Positions 34,851 to 46,570 of a stretch of DNA of 64,000 nucleotides are shown one piece after another. This stretch comes from Emergomyces orientalis (Eukaryota; Ascomycota; Eurotiomycetes; Onygenales; Ajellomycetaceae): NCBI GenBank assembly GCA_002110485.1, contig MOWL01000052.1, positions 124,001 to 188,000 on the forward strand, read 5' to 3'. The position numbers and the translations under genes were made by a program. The notes below the pieces were generated by a model. That model was not told the origin of the DNA and did no database searches. It saw only the letters and a program-made list of their open reading frames with translations. The first letter of the stretch is position 1, and each line of letters starts with the position of its first letter.

Positions 34851-36008
34851 TATCCTTTGTAGCACTCTTGGCATTATTCTTTGGCAAGCGGAGCAGTATA
34901 TCCTTGCAGAGTCCAAGAACATTCAATCAGTCGTTGTTGGCGTCTAGGGCAAACACGCGTGGTCAAGATTTATGAGATCCAGGTCCCCAACTCTTCCTCA
35001 TTACAAAATCAAGATTAGTGAGTACTGGGTCGCCCTTGAACAGGCCTGACACCTAATTTCTTTGGTAGGCCGCGACCGTTCCCCTTAGCAGTGCAGGATC
35101 ACTTTCTCAGTGAGGACAGAGTTGTAAGCAGTGCGGGTGCGCTGCCCGTTGATTTCGAGGAAGCCCAGTCATTTGAAATTAATTTGAAAGAAATCACGCA
35201 TAGCAACTCGCGGCCTTTTTGAAGAGATCCAAATGGGTTGCGGACGAAATTGGATGGCAGGTAAAGAATTGTATGTAAGGAATTGTACATAGATTATAAA
35301 TTATCTGAGAGTAAGGGGTTGATTCTAGTAATGAGACGTAGTGCAAAGAAAGAAAGGAAGAAAAAAAGGTACCTATTTTGAAGCAATCTCCCCTGGGTAG
35401 ATAGGGAGATCTACAATCCACATCATGTGTCTTTCTGGCGCGCATCTCTGGCAGGGAGTAATTTTCTCTTAGACGGCAAAATGGTTAACCGCAATGGCTG
35501 GCTTTCTGACAATTTCTCCTCCCTTTGTAGAAGAGTCGGTTGTTTGATGTTATTGTTTCTGAATCTATTCTAGAAGAAACGATGGTGATTAAGCCTATAC
35601 AAAGGCTGCGTGAGCTTGGGGCGACCTGTGGAATGAGTGGATATTGGAGCATTGTCCAGGAGGCTACTATACTCCGCTGCGATATGCTGACAACAGCGCT
35701 GCCGCTTTTCCTGACTCGTCTCCCTCCTCAGCCTCATCAGCGGTGGTACTGAAGGGCGACAGCATTGAAGCTGCCGGGTTTAGCACGGGGTGTCAAAATC
35801 ATTTCGAAGTGAAGCAAAGATTCGAATTATTCTTATTCGTTTCAATCCTGTTCGCGATGTGGGACTGCCGCTTCCTACTAGGTACTCAACAAAAATGAAG
35901 TGGATTCACTTGGGTATATTTTTTGTAGATGGAAGCAGAATCACTTTGCGATTACTATAACTAACCAAACAACGAGATATGTATTTCCCAGAGCACTCAC
36001 TACCTTGC
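34851..36008. other. Intergenic, no gene recognised
   Basis: About 1.15 kb downstream of the minus-strand P450 gene. Short overlapping frames only; no motif on either strand that I can support. The P450 3' UTR should lie just left of 36009. Confidence 0.45.
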
Positions 36009-37876
36009 TCACTCAATTGTCCACTGCAACTTGACATCGCCAGCATTACGCAGCTGCAAGGTCAACTTGGACACAGAATCCTGAGTCAATCGCTGCAATC
36101 GCTCTCTTAGAGCCTTTGGCTTCTCAATCCCAGCAGTTGGTAGCGGTTCGCACCGTGCGGACCGGAAAAGCGTCGCTATCGTCGCGACAAACTCTACCTG
36201 CGACATCTTTATACCAGGGCAGATTCTCGGGCCGCTGGACCACGGGATGTACGAGCCTTTTGGCGGGACTATTAGTTGTCCAGACTCGTCGAACCATCGG
36301 GATGGCCTGAATTCACCCGCGTCGGCACCCCAAATCGCTGGATCCAGGTGCACACTCAGTTGACTGATCATTACGACCATTGGGGGTGTTAAAATGTGAG
36401 TACTGTTGGCGTCGACTATCTCTTGTGGCTCGAGCACTGCGCGCGTGGAATGAAGGACTGCGGGGAAAAGGCGCAGAATTTCAAACTGGGAAATGTAAGT
36501 TTACTTGATTTCAAGAGGAGGGGCAAGATGTCAAAACATACCATTAATGCAAGTGTGCGTCGACATTTAGGATACACTTTCTCATAGTTCCATGTCAACG
36601 GGTCTTGGTCCAGCGTCTGAAGCTCTTCGCGGATCCAGTCCTGCCATTCTGGATGCGCGGCCAGATGGATTATTGCGTAGCTCATCGTATTGGCAGTTGT
36701 TTCGAATCCGGCTGTGCTGAAGATGAAGAGGCTTCCACTGATCTCCTCATCAGTCAATGAAAATCCACTATGACCAGCATGTTTCTCCTCGTCAGACAGC
36801 TTCAGGAGAAGACTCAGAAAATTACTTCGACGACCTGCTACATTCGCCGCAGCCTTTCGCTCCTCATTAAGTACTTCTTCCATATAGCCTGATGATCTCT
36901 CCATATGATACCCCATCAACCGAAGTGCTGGCGGCATAAACGGCAACTTCATCACTTTTGTTGGAAGCAGTGCAGCTTCAATAACCATCTCAGTGGTCAG
37001 TGAAAGAGTCTCCCAAAATGCTGCTTTTCCAGTCATTACCTTGCCAGTGCGATGTCGCAAATCTGGTGCCCACACCCCTGGCTGGCTTAATCCTGCTTGG
37101 CCAATAACATTGATTGCGATGCTCTTGAGACCTTCCAAGGTCTGGTTCCCTGGGTTCTTTACCATGTATTTTAGCATGTCACAGGCCTGTTGACAGCTTT
37201 CTTTCCAGACAGTTTTGCTGATGCGCTCATCCAGATTCGCAGAGAACATTCTACGGTGGCGTTTCCTGGAAATATTTAGCAAGTGAAAGAGAACACCAAA
37301 ATTTGACTGTCACCTACCATTCATCGCCATTTGTCTGCCATGCAATCTTCTTTAGCAGGCTGGAGTACTGAAAATGGTTGAAGAACACTTACACAGAACA
37401 AATTTGGCCCGAATAATCCAAGAAGCTGAGCAACGACAGGCGCTTGCAGGAACTCGTTTCTTCTTTGCAGAATGGAATTCCCAATGACTGGATCCGCCAC
37501 CCTGCATTACAATCAGGAATCTACTCTCCCCAGGTCTAGATATGAAGGTAACTTGCCAAAGCACACATTCATCAGGGCTAACGACGGCAAATATATTCCC
37601 AAGGCGATCATGGAACTCGCGTTTTCTGCGGAACTCCCATCCATGCGTCACTACATCCAGCCGGTCATTGATCCACGCTGGGAGATATTTCTTGAACCAT
37701 GGCTGTAGCGGTTGTCCTAGGATCATCCACGGAATGCTTTTGGACGGGATTGGCGAGACGATGATAGGAAACCCGGTCCGACGAGCATGGATATAAAACC
37801 TCCCAAGGGATATCAATTTATAAATGAAGAATGCGAGACCAAGCGTTATCACGACAGACAGAATGGTAAACACCAT
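36009..37876 (-). CDS. Cytochrome P450 monooxygenase (5 exons)
   Basis: Minus-strand exons 37876-37557, 37501-37393, 37334-37318 (17-nt microexon), 37265-36542 and 36485-36009; 548 aa. A membrane-anchored ER monooxygenase. The N-terminus MVFTILSVVITLGLAFFIY is a signal anchor. Key motifs: I-helix FSTAGFETTANTMSYAI, K-helix ExxR as EILR, FRPSRW (PERF equivalent) and the haem-binding loop PWSSGPRICPG with the Cys ligand (the usual first Phe is Trp). Introns are 52-58 nt. Intron 1 has a GC donor (TG then GCAAGTTACC), required to keep frame (CVLWVADPVIG); the others are GT-AG. The 17-nt exon encodes TNGDEW, joining the C-helix KRHRRMFSANLDE. All exon phases agree and no stop interrupts, so the gene appears intact. 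I cannot assign a CYP family or substrate; no biosynthetic partner genes lie beside it. Confidence 0.88.
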
Positions 37877-38289
37877 GTTATTGCGGCCGGTTCATTAAAG
37901 ATGCTCTGAAAGTGGTTTTGAGTACAGGTGAGAATGCGTTAGTTAAATCATGGAAATGCCAAAATCCTCCTGCACCACGTGTAACCTGGACTCGACCAAA
38001 AGTTTTGATTAGCGCCATCATTCACTAAAAACGCCACAAACATTGGCTGAAATACACACTGAAATTAATACTGAATATCTCAATCTTATTTTTTATTACT
38101 AATTCTGCTGATATCTCTTAGTCTACTGCTCTGCCCCGCCTCTTCTTATACTCATTGCCACCTTCCAACTCTATAATCTTTGCAATATGAGTAGGAATTC
38201 ATTCTATTCCAGCCTCAATCTGCTTCTGTGGCAGCTTCTTTCACATCTGTTCTCACATCTGTATAGCTTCTGCATGGCTTTTTGGAGCT
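37877..38289. other. P450 upstream region, no gene recognised
   Basis: About 410 bases between the P450 start codon and the LINE 5' UTR fragment. No motif supports a gene. It presumably holds the P450 promoter, now bounded by transposon sequence. Confidence 0.4.
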
Positions 38290-39545
38290 CTCTTTTTTGT
38301 TGTTTTTCACTTGATCCAAGCCCCGCGGATTTCAAAAACCGATTTTTCCCGAACCAGCTCAATTTTTCGACGTCCATTTGAAAGCTCTAGATTGGGAAAG
38401 CAATCTATTCAATTTTTATTAAGATTGAACAGGATTTGGTGAAGTTATTGAAGAAAATGTGGTTGAGAGCCTCAGTGAGGAAGAAAACCACATTTCATCA
38501 CATAACTTCATCAGTTTTGACTCAATCTACATAGAAATTTGATAGATGCTAGATCAAACTGGATACAACAATCTTCTTAATTTTGAATTCATTCCAACTA
38601 CCTCATCCTGAACAATCAAGCTCCAAAACCTGCAAGAAAATTCTGTTTGATTTTCATGTTCTCTCGCACCAGTGCCAAGTCTTTTCCCCGTACCGCCCTA
38701 CCTTGCCCGGCAGAAAAGTGACAAAAAGATACCTCAGCACAGATCACACGAGACCTACCCTTCAGTCAGAATTTCCTCGAAACCTACCCTCTTTACAAAA
38801 CCAAACGAGAAGAAGTGGAAATATCAGTGTTTAAAAAATAGCTTGGTCCCTGCAAGTAATATATATGTATACTTTTATATATATATATTATTATATAAGA
38901 AAATAGTACAGATTTAGTCTGTTGATTCTTCATTTGCATACTCATCTGCTTGACTTAATAAACTACATTTATTAAGAGCTATCTAGTAAAATATATGAGA
39001 TTAAATTGAATAAAAGGGAATTTATTCAGTTTTAATTCATATTGATATTTCAGGAATATAATCTTGATTTGAGATAAGGCCTATTTCAAGCAGAAATTTT
39101 GAGAAGCTTTTTGAATTGAAAAAGACAAAATTTGCAAGAGTTAGAGTGTTTTTCTTGATTTAGCTCTGAGTAAATAAATCAAGAAAATCTTGCACAAATT
39201 CACATTTCTTTTATTTCAGTGACTGATTCAGTTTTTGAAAATAATCTCAATTTTGAGCTGCATACTTGATATGTGGGGAGAAGTTTAGAATATTGAATAT
39301 TTCTGAATAGTTTTTATCAATTTCTCTGCAAAAAATTGATTTATTTTGTCAGTTTTTCTCTCAAAAACTGTCATTTCAATTGAATAATTTATTATTTGTT
39401 GAAATCAATTCTTTTCTCTTCATTTTGTAGCACAAGAAAGAAGTTTGTGAAGATTTAATTGATTTATCTCTAAAAATCAGTATTAGTTTATTAGATTCTC
39501 TTAAAAAATCTAATCTAGTTACTGAAACTAGTAGGAAAATCAGAC
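38290..39545 (+). mobile_element. LINE 5' UTR fragment
   Basis: Plus-strand copy of the LINE 5' UTR found inverted at 17424 to about 18660: both contain the ATAGCTTGGTCCCTGCAAGT block, the CCAGTGCCAAGTCTTTTCCC block and the AAACTACATTTATTAAGAGC-like stretch in the same order. Similarity ends near GTAGGAAAATCAGACTGAA (about 39545), just before the position of the ORF1 start codon, so no coding part is present. Having two copies defines a 5' UTR of about 1.2 kb for this LINE family. Confidence 0.75.
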
Positions 39546-39604
39546 TGAAATACAAATATTTCAAAATATTCTTATATTTTTATTAGCCTCAACTAGTAAA
39601 TAAT

Positions 39605-39815
39605 TGTAAGAGGCGAGCAATTAGATATGAAAGAACTATATTGTGTCTAATATACAAGAAGAAAAGCTTAAGGAAGAAAAGAGAAAGAAAAGAAAGAAGT
39701 GCAAAGAGTGTGTAGAAAAGCGCTCTAAGCACAGATTGCAAGCGAGGGCTAGCCACTAGCGCGGGAGCCGGCTAGCCCGAGTCCACATAACCATATAGGG
39801 GTTCAACCCCTGACA
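39605..39815 (+). repeat. Probable 5' LTR of Gypsy-2
   Basis: Starts TGTAAGAGGCGAGC and ends GGTTCAACCCCTGACA, giving TG...CA ends and 211 bases, about 0.95 kb ahead of the Gypsy-2 gag. It contains a GC-rich dyad (GGGCTAGCC...GGCTAGCCC). No second copy is in the window, so the ends are inferred. Confidence 0.4.
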
Positions 39816-39829
39816 AAATTCTCAAAAAT

Positions 39830-40585
39830 CAAATTCTTAATAAATTATTATTATTATATTATACACCACTTAATCTCAGGGATATGTGGGAAACTATCTA
39901 TTTTACCTAACAAGGAAAACCATGCAATAAGCGAGCTTACTGCTGGATTAAAAACCTCATGCACTCATAAATGTATGCAACAGTTTCTGTGAGGCTTCGG
40001 GCTACCGGGGACCAGCAACTGCTGTCCTCAAGAAGAGAAGAGAATGGGATGAGAAAAAAAAAATTAAAAATAAAGAAAAATTACACTGAGCATTTTTGAA
40101 AATGCGCCCGCGTGTGAGTGAGTGAGTGAAAGACACCAACTGCGCTCTGAAGTGTAGAGAGTCGCGTCTTTAGCATGAAATGAGCGTGGGGATGTGCTAT
40201 GAGCACTGATTTTGTGTGGTAAGCGCGCTTTCAGCGGTTTCAGCATGGTGTTTATTGAGGTCTGCGTATGCTTGATTGAGATGTGATAGATTGCTGCTCC
40301 TCTGTCTGATAGACACTCAGTGTCTTTGCCAGTGAGAACTGTGGTAGAATTCCCTGCTTGATCCACCATTTTGTTAGACAGTGTAGCCCTTCTTTGGTGT
40401 TCAATAGCCATTTCTTGTCGATTCTGCCCTCATGCAGCAGACTCCCGCGACTGTGCTGGAATCTATCACAGTGAACTATCACATGCATCACTGTTTCATT
40501 TGAATAGCCACATTCACATGCTGGTGATGGGAAATCCGGTACTCATCTTTTATGTAGAAAGGCTGCCAGCCCATTCAACAAATGA
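39830..40585 (-). mobile_element. 5'-truncated LINE-C copy in the Gypsy-2 leader
   Basis: The minus strand encodes LAAFLHKR*VPDFPSPACEC, GYSNETVMHVIVHCDRF, RIDKKWLLNTKEGLHCLTKW and QFSLAKTLS, the C-terminus of LINE-C ORF2 (compare 51413-51697). It ends in a 3' UTR with AAGTGGTGTATAATA and an (AAT)n tail at about 39840-39860. The stop falls where LINE-C has Arg (RRRVPDFP), a CGA-to-TGA type change. Target duplication not identified. Confidence 0.78.
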
Positions 40586-40758
40586 AAGAAGGGAGAAATG
40601 TTGAGAAAAGTGATAAGAGAAAAGATCTTCAGCAAAAAAATCTAAAGTGAATGTTGAAGTTTCTTCTCTTTCTTGAGAATTTGAGATTTGAATATAAAAA
40701 GAATATTGATATTGATAGTATTGTTGAACTCTTTCTCTTATATGAATAGAAGTCTTTT

Positions 40759-43221
40759 GTGTGTTTCTTTCTTTCTCAATATATGTCTTTCAAGCATTCT
40801 CAGTTGGATTCTATTGCCCATTGTCAAACTCAGTCAGGAAAGGTCTCTGCAGCACCCCCGAAAATAGAAGTTAGCAAAGAGAAGACAGAAGCTAGCAAAG
40901 AAAAGATGACTACACCCACTACTACCTCGTCCGGTCAGCCGACTCCCAATAGTGGACTGCCATATCAACGTCTTGTCATGCCGATGCCGATTCCTGGAGC
41001 ACCTGGAGCCCCATTCTTTGATGGGAGAAACATTACTGCTTTTGTTGATCAATATGAGGCAATGTGCACCTTGCATTTCATTGCAGGAATCGATGCTCTG
41101 GCGGTATTACGGAACTATTGTACCATGGAACTGCAGGGCCATATCGATCAGCTTGTCTTGGATCATAAGACATGGGAAATGGTTAAAAAGCAGTTGCTTG
41201 CCGATTTCTGGCGCGAAGATGCTCACCAACAGATGTATAATCAATCTTATCTTCATGCATTGTGCAACAAAACCCATTCTACCAGCCAGGAGATTCTCGT
41301 CTACTGCCGTCAATTCCGCGCAGTTGCGATGCCTCTCATTTGCAAGAATGAATTGCAACAATCTCTTGCTTGTATCTGGTTTCTTCAAGGACTTTCAGAA
41401 GGTATTCGTGAAAAAGCTTTCCACACTGCTGGATTTGATAAGGTTAGTCAATCTGGATGGGAACTGCCGAAGATCTGCGATGCTGTGTCTCAAATGCAGA
41501 AGACAAAGAAAGAGATTGCATGAGTTCTGGCACCTGATGTTTTCCCCAACTCTATTCCATCGATGCAGCCGTCTGCTCAGCCCGTGTTTAATCCGCCCAC
41601 ATTGAATGTGCCTGTGCCGACCGCTTCGGCGATACCTGCTCCGGATGCGAAAACACAGAATCCGAGTGATAACATTCTTGAGAACCTTGTCAACTGAATG
41701 GACATGTTATCTCTGGCGATCGCTGGCATTCAAAACCAGGGAAACATGCAGCAAAATGTGACCGCTCCAAAGGTTCTTCTTACTCGAGGACGTGATCCTG
41801 CATTGGATTTGCCAAATGTGTCTTACTATGAAACTCAATGTGGACCTGGAGGCCCGTCTCGATCTCGATCCGGAAGCTTTGTTCAATACGATCGACCGCC
41901 GATGTCATGCTGGGGTTGCGGAGATTCAAACCATATGCTTCCAAATTGCTTAGCAATCGGCCGGCTCATCGATCAGGGCAAGATTCATCGGAATATGATT
42001 GGAGAATACTATGAGGGTAATGTGATGAGAAAAGGCCCGAAGATTGCTGTCAACTGACTTGAGCCCCATATTGTTACAATTGAACGACTTTTGAAGCAAA
42101 TGGCTGCACCGCTGACTGTCCCAACCGCGGATAAACTTCGGAATGATGGTAGTATCCGGGTATTTCCTGACGGATCCCCGATGCCATCGGTGAATGCCGT
42201 AAGCATATGTGATATTGGATTTGATAGTGGCCCTGAGGAAGGTGATATGACCAATAGTGAGATGGAGGAGATTGTTAGTGTAATGGCTGCTTCCACTTCT
42301 ACTGAGAAGGATAAGGCCTCTTCTATGAATAAAAATCAAGCAACACTTTCCGGACGAATTGAGAAGAAGAAGAGACTGCCAACAACACATTCTCAGTGCA
42401 ATGGCAGGTATTCAGATGAGAAATCAGTTTCTTTTGCTCAAGATGTGATCTCTGCTTCACAGGAAGATGATGAGGATGATAATTCTCAACCTCTCCATGA
42501 TGAACAGCTTCAGGGCGGAAGTCCAAAGCTTGGAGACAGTGGAATTGTCCCAGATTCAGAAATGACAGATGCTCTGCAGATTCAGAAGAAAACTGTTCTC
42601 TGCAGGCCTCAGAAACTCAAAGGGCCAAAGCTTTCTGCAGAAATGAAGAATAAAGACAATATGGCGATCATGACGCGGTGAATATTCAAGAAGATCATGC
42701 ACCAAGAAATCAGCGGAATTCAGATTAAAGATCTCATGACATGCTCCACCCAACTCCAGCACATGTTCTTTCAAAATCTTCCCATCGAAGTTCAACAGCA
42801 TATGATTCGGGATGATGCAGCCACCGTTGCCCTGGTTCAATCTGGCACTTCTGTTGCTGAGTATAATCCTCATTGAAATCTTGTTTCAGTTGGACACATC
42901 AAGTTCACTGTCAGAATTGGAGAGGGGGAAACTGAGGCAATATTTGATGGAGATGCAGAAATTAACTGTCTTGTTGAAAGAACTGTGTTAGATCTCAGTC
43001 TCATCATTCAAAGGGATGCTGTCAAACCTATTCTTGAAGCTGGGGGTCAGCAGAGTGGTGTCATTGAAATCTGCAAGAATGTTCCTGTTCATCTTGAATC
43101 TGTTATGGTGCCTCAGACATTCTTCATTATAGAACATGGTTCTCATGATTGCATTCTCGGCCGATCATATGAAAACGCGACGCCTTTGGCAAGAACTACA
43201 GATAACAAAGACAGCATTCTT
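40759..43221 (+). pseudogene. Gypsy-2 gag and protease, one frame broken only by TGA
   Basis: Ty3/gypsy-type gag with APFFDGRNITAFVDQYEAMC, a long alpha-helical gag domain (WEMVKKQLLADFW, ILVYCRQFRAVA, IWFLQGLSEGIREKAF), a linker, the knuckle CWGCGDSNHMLPNC and, near the end, a protease-like segment (AIFDGDAEINCLVERTVLDL, then HDCILGRSYE). The frame from 40759 to 43221 contains no TAA, TAG or frameshift but has five TGA codons, at 41521, 41695, 42055, 42679 and 42874. A LINE is inserted after KDSIL (43221). The start codon is not certain; an upstream methionine may be lost. Confidence 0.8.
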
Positions 43222-45214
43222 AAAACTGAATTGATTCACTTTTTTCCTAAGTCAAATGAGAAAAATGAACACATAGTCTTGCTAAATGAACAAATTAATT
43301 CAAAAGAATCAGTTAGATGGCTAGGATTTTGGCTAGACTCAAAACTGAAGTTTAATTATCATATTCAAAAGAAACTTGCCCAGGCAGAGAGTAATCTTAA
43401 TAACATTTTAAGATTATCAAATACAGAAAGAGGACTATCTTTCCAAGCAATGAGACAACTTTATATTGCCTGCATTTCCTCAATCTCAGACTATGGAGCA
43501 CAAATATGGTGGAAAAATCAGAAAAACTTTCTAAATAAATATGAAAGTCTGCAAAATAAAGCTTTAAGAAGAATGCTGGGAGCATTTAAAATCACCTCTA
43601 TAAAAGCTATGGAAATTGAAGCCTCAATTCCTTCTTCTAAAATAAGGCTGGACAAGCTGTGCAGAAATTATTCAGTGAGAATAATTAAATTAAATCAAAA
43701 TCATACAATTAGAAAAAGAGTTTCACCCACATTTCCTCCCATGAACACAGGCACTGATTTGAACTGGAGTAAATATTTAGATTGGAATGAAACCAGTCTA
43801 AATTCTGTAAAAAAGATTTCAACTCAGTTATATAGAGTTTGTTCAATGATCAAAGACGAACTTCCTCATTTAAATGTGGAAGAATTAGATTTTGAACAAC
43901 TATATCCATGGAAAAAGTCTCTGAATTCATTGATTGATATAGATATTAGTGAATTATCTAAAGAAAATGAGCAAGAAAGACATTTAAAGCAGCTTGAAAT
44001 TATAAATAATGCTCTGATTATCTATACTGACGGATCAAAAAATGATACTTCAAATAATCTGGGAGCTGGCATAGCATATACAAGAAACAAAGATATATAC
44101 TTCACCAATTCATGGAATCTGGGTCAAGAAATGGAAGTATTTGATGCAGAAGTATATGCAATAATGCAAGCATTTAAAATGACAATGAGTCAATTGACAA
44201 GAAATTCAGATATCAATGAGATATGGATTTATTCAGACAGTCAAGCAGCTTTGAAAAGATTTCAAAAAAACAAGATTCAAGAAAATCAAATACATATTGA
44301 AACTGTATATCAATTGATTAAAAGAATAAGAAAATTAAAAGATATACAAATTCATTTGCACTGGGTCCCAGCTCATATGAATATAAAAGGAAATGAACTA
44401 GCTGATGAAGCTGCAAAAAAGGGCACAGAAATTGAGTTAGTGAAAAAACAGAAAATATCTTGGACATTTATAAAAAGAAAAGTAAAAGAGAAATGCTTAA
44501 AAGATTGGAATTTAAATTGAGAAACTCAAAAACAAAAACTAAGTATCAAATACTTGGTTTTTGAAACAAAACCAAAGTGGAAAGCATGCTCTATTAAATG
44601 CAAAAAGAAAATCTTTTCTTCAATAATTCAATTGAAGCTTGGTCATGGATACTTTGGCTCCTATTTTAAGAAATTTGGAATTGAGAGACCTCAAAACTGT
44701 GATATATGTGATTGTTTGGAAGATTCAGAACATTTATTGATAAATTGCTTAAAAAACTCTGTTATTAGAAATGATTTGAAAAGAAAATATGATATAGATC
44801 AAATAAATATGAGATTTCTGTTTCAAACTGAAACAGGTATCAAATATTTAATAAATTATATCATAGAAACAGATATTGCAACAAGAAAAAAAAACAACAA
44901 CTAGATATATAATAAATATGATTTAAATCAATTTATTATAAATATTCTTTGAGAAATTTTCTATATTAGTTCATTCTTTTAATTTTCTTTGTATTATCTT
45001 CAACTTTGAGTTTATTTTTAAAAAAATGTCTTAGTATTAAATTGTATCATCTTTTATTTTTGAATGTGTCTCTTATTCTGGGCTGGAATTACTGTAATGG
45101 CAAGTGACAAGAAGTTACATGTATTTAGATATAGTTTACATGATAAATCCTAGTAATACTAGGTGGGCATCATAATCACTGATTGCATATGCCTTAATGG
45201 AAGAAAAAAAAAAA
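43222..45214 (+). mobile_element. LINE-B, 5'-truncated, inserted in Gypsy-2
   Basis: Flanked by GACAGCATTCTT at 43210-43221 and 45215-45226. It begins in ORF2 at TELIHFFPK, after the RT active site, and contains the thumb and connection (SVRWLGFWLDSKLKFNYHIQ), RNase H (LIIYTDGSKNDTSNNLGAGI, IYSDSQAALKRFQ, LHWVPAHMNIKGNELADEAA), a TGA at 44518 where LINE-A has Trp, a C-terminal CDICDCLEDSEHLLINC block to 44904, and a 3' UTR with the hairpin at 45149-45163 and poly(A) at 45203-45214. Related to LINE-A, with a different tail. Confidence 0.9.
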
Positions 45215-46440
45215 GACAGCATTCTTGTTCATGTTTTTGATTCAAAGAATGAGAAGAATCAGGTGTTTTTTTTTAGTTATTCTTCTGGTGACCATGGAGA
45301 TTGAAAGTTAGATGATCTTTGTGACAAAGTGCAGACTTTAAACTAGATATGCTGAGTCCAATTGATCTTTGCGATGTTGAATGTGGTGGGCAAAGAAATG
45401 ATATTGAACTTGGCAATCGCGATGTGGATAGCGGGGCAAAAATTCTGCCGTGTTTTGAAAGCGGTGTGGGTGTGTCAGCCGATCAGACTTTTGGCGGCCC
45501 CGGGCTGTCAAAAGATTCAGTCAATCAGAGAACATCATCTCAAACCACCTGAGAATCTCACAGGTTTTTTCTCATCATTCTATGTCAACAGTTTTACCTG
45601 TCTGCACATTCATCTTTTCCTTTTCTTAATTATTCAATATCCGAATCATGCCATGTTCATGGTGTGCAGCTTCATGATTTGTCTTTATATGCTTCTTCAT
45701 GATCTTCTCCTCGATCGCGTGGTCCAATTGTTGCAACATTATACAAGTGAAAAGCTGATAAGATTCAACCTCTCAATGTGTCAACTGCAGGTGGCGGAAT
45801 TCCCGGCGGAACAGATAAGTGGAGAGAAATTCACCAACAATGGTTCAAAGACAATGTGATTCTGGAGCAGGATTCATCTTTGCTCTATGATTATCTCATT
45901 ACACCCTGTTTCTCTGATTGCCCGCGAGGTTCGCGACTCACAGAGAAAAGGATCATGAATCTGCAGATTGAGTCAATGCTCACCCCACAAGAACGTGAAC
46001 TTTTGATTGAGATTCTGCTTAGAAGAGAGAAAACCCTCACATGGAGTTTTAAGAATTGCAGAATGCTTGCAAAAGAAGTCTCTTCATCTGTCAAGATTCA
46101 TGTTGCTCTGCATAAAGCATGGCAAGCTGCAGGATTTTCTATTTCTCGAAAGCTCATTTCTACAATCATCAATATGCTTCGTGAACGCGTCAATTCTGAA
46201 GTTTATGAACATTGTCATGATTCATATTGAAATAAGTGGTTCCTCATCAAGAAGAAAGAAGCTGGGAAATATCACATTGACAACGCGTGCATGGACATGA
46301 ACGCTGTCACTATTCGCGATGCGTATATTCCACCTAGTGCGGACGCGTTTGCTGAGGATTTCGCCGGAATGAAGATAACGAGCATGATGGATTTCTTTTC
46401 TGGATATGACCAAGTTCCTTTACACGAAGACAGCCGAGAT
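45215..46440 (+). pseudogene. Gypsy-2 pol: linker and start of reverse transcriptase
   Basis: Continues Gypsy-2 after LINE-B (DSILVHVFDSKNEKNQV), changes frame near the T-run at 45265, then reads the Gypsy-2 frame from 45349. TGA codons at 45550, 45700, 45748 and 46228 are the only stops. RT blocks: NKWFLIKKKEAGKYHIDNAC, MNAVTIRDAYIPPSADAFAE, DFAGMKITSMMDFFSGYDQV and PLHEDSRD. It is cut at about 46440 by LINE scraps, so RT palm, RNase H and integrase are missing. Confidence 0.8.
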
Positions 46441-46454
46441 TCCCCACCACAGTA

Positions 46455-46570
46455 TATTCAATTTAATATATTAATATAGTACACAAAAATCACAAGAAAA
46501 AGCACAAAAAAATATGAAAAAATTCTCAAAAATCACATTCATTCAAAATAATGTGACTAAAAATAGTAAC
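46455..46570 (+). mobile_element. LINE ORF2 N-terminal scrap
   Basis: The plus strand encodes KNMKKFSKITFIQNNVTKNS, matching the start of LINE-A ORF2 (NASKITFIQNNVDRNKD). It is only about 115 bases, then runs into a T-run that starts an oppositely oriented LINE tail. Confidence 0.65.

Noticed and set aside
38060..38289. A transposase C-terminal tail on the minus strand upstream of the P450
   Set aside because: A Lys/Gln-rich stretch can be read but there is no block specific to any transposase family.
40759..46230. TGA read as an amino acid (recoding) in Gypsy-2 and the LINEs
   Set aside because: The GCDH and P450 genes of the same window end in TGA and use TGG for Trp, and many element TGA codons sit at expected Arg positions, so mutation of CGA and TGG explains them better.
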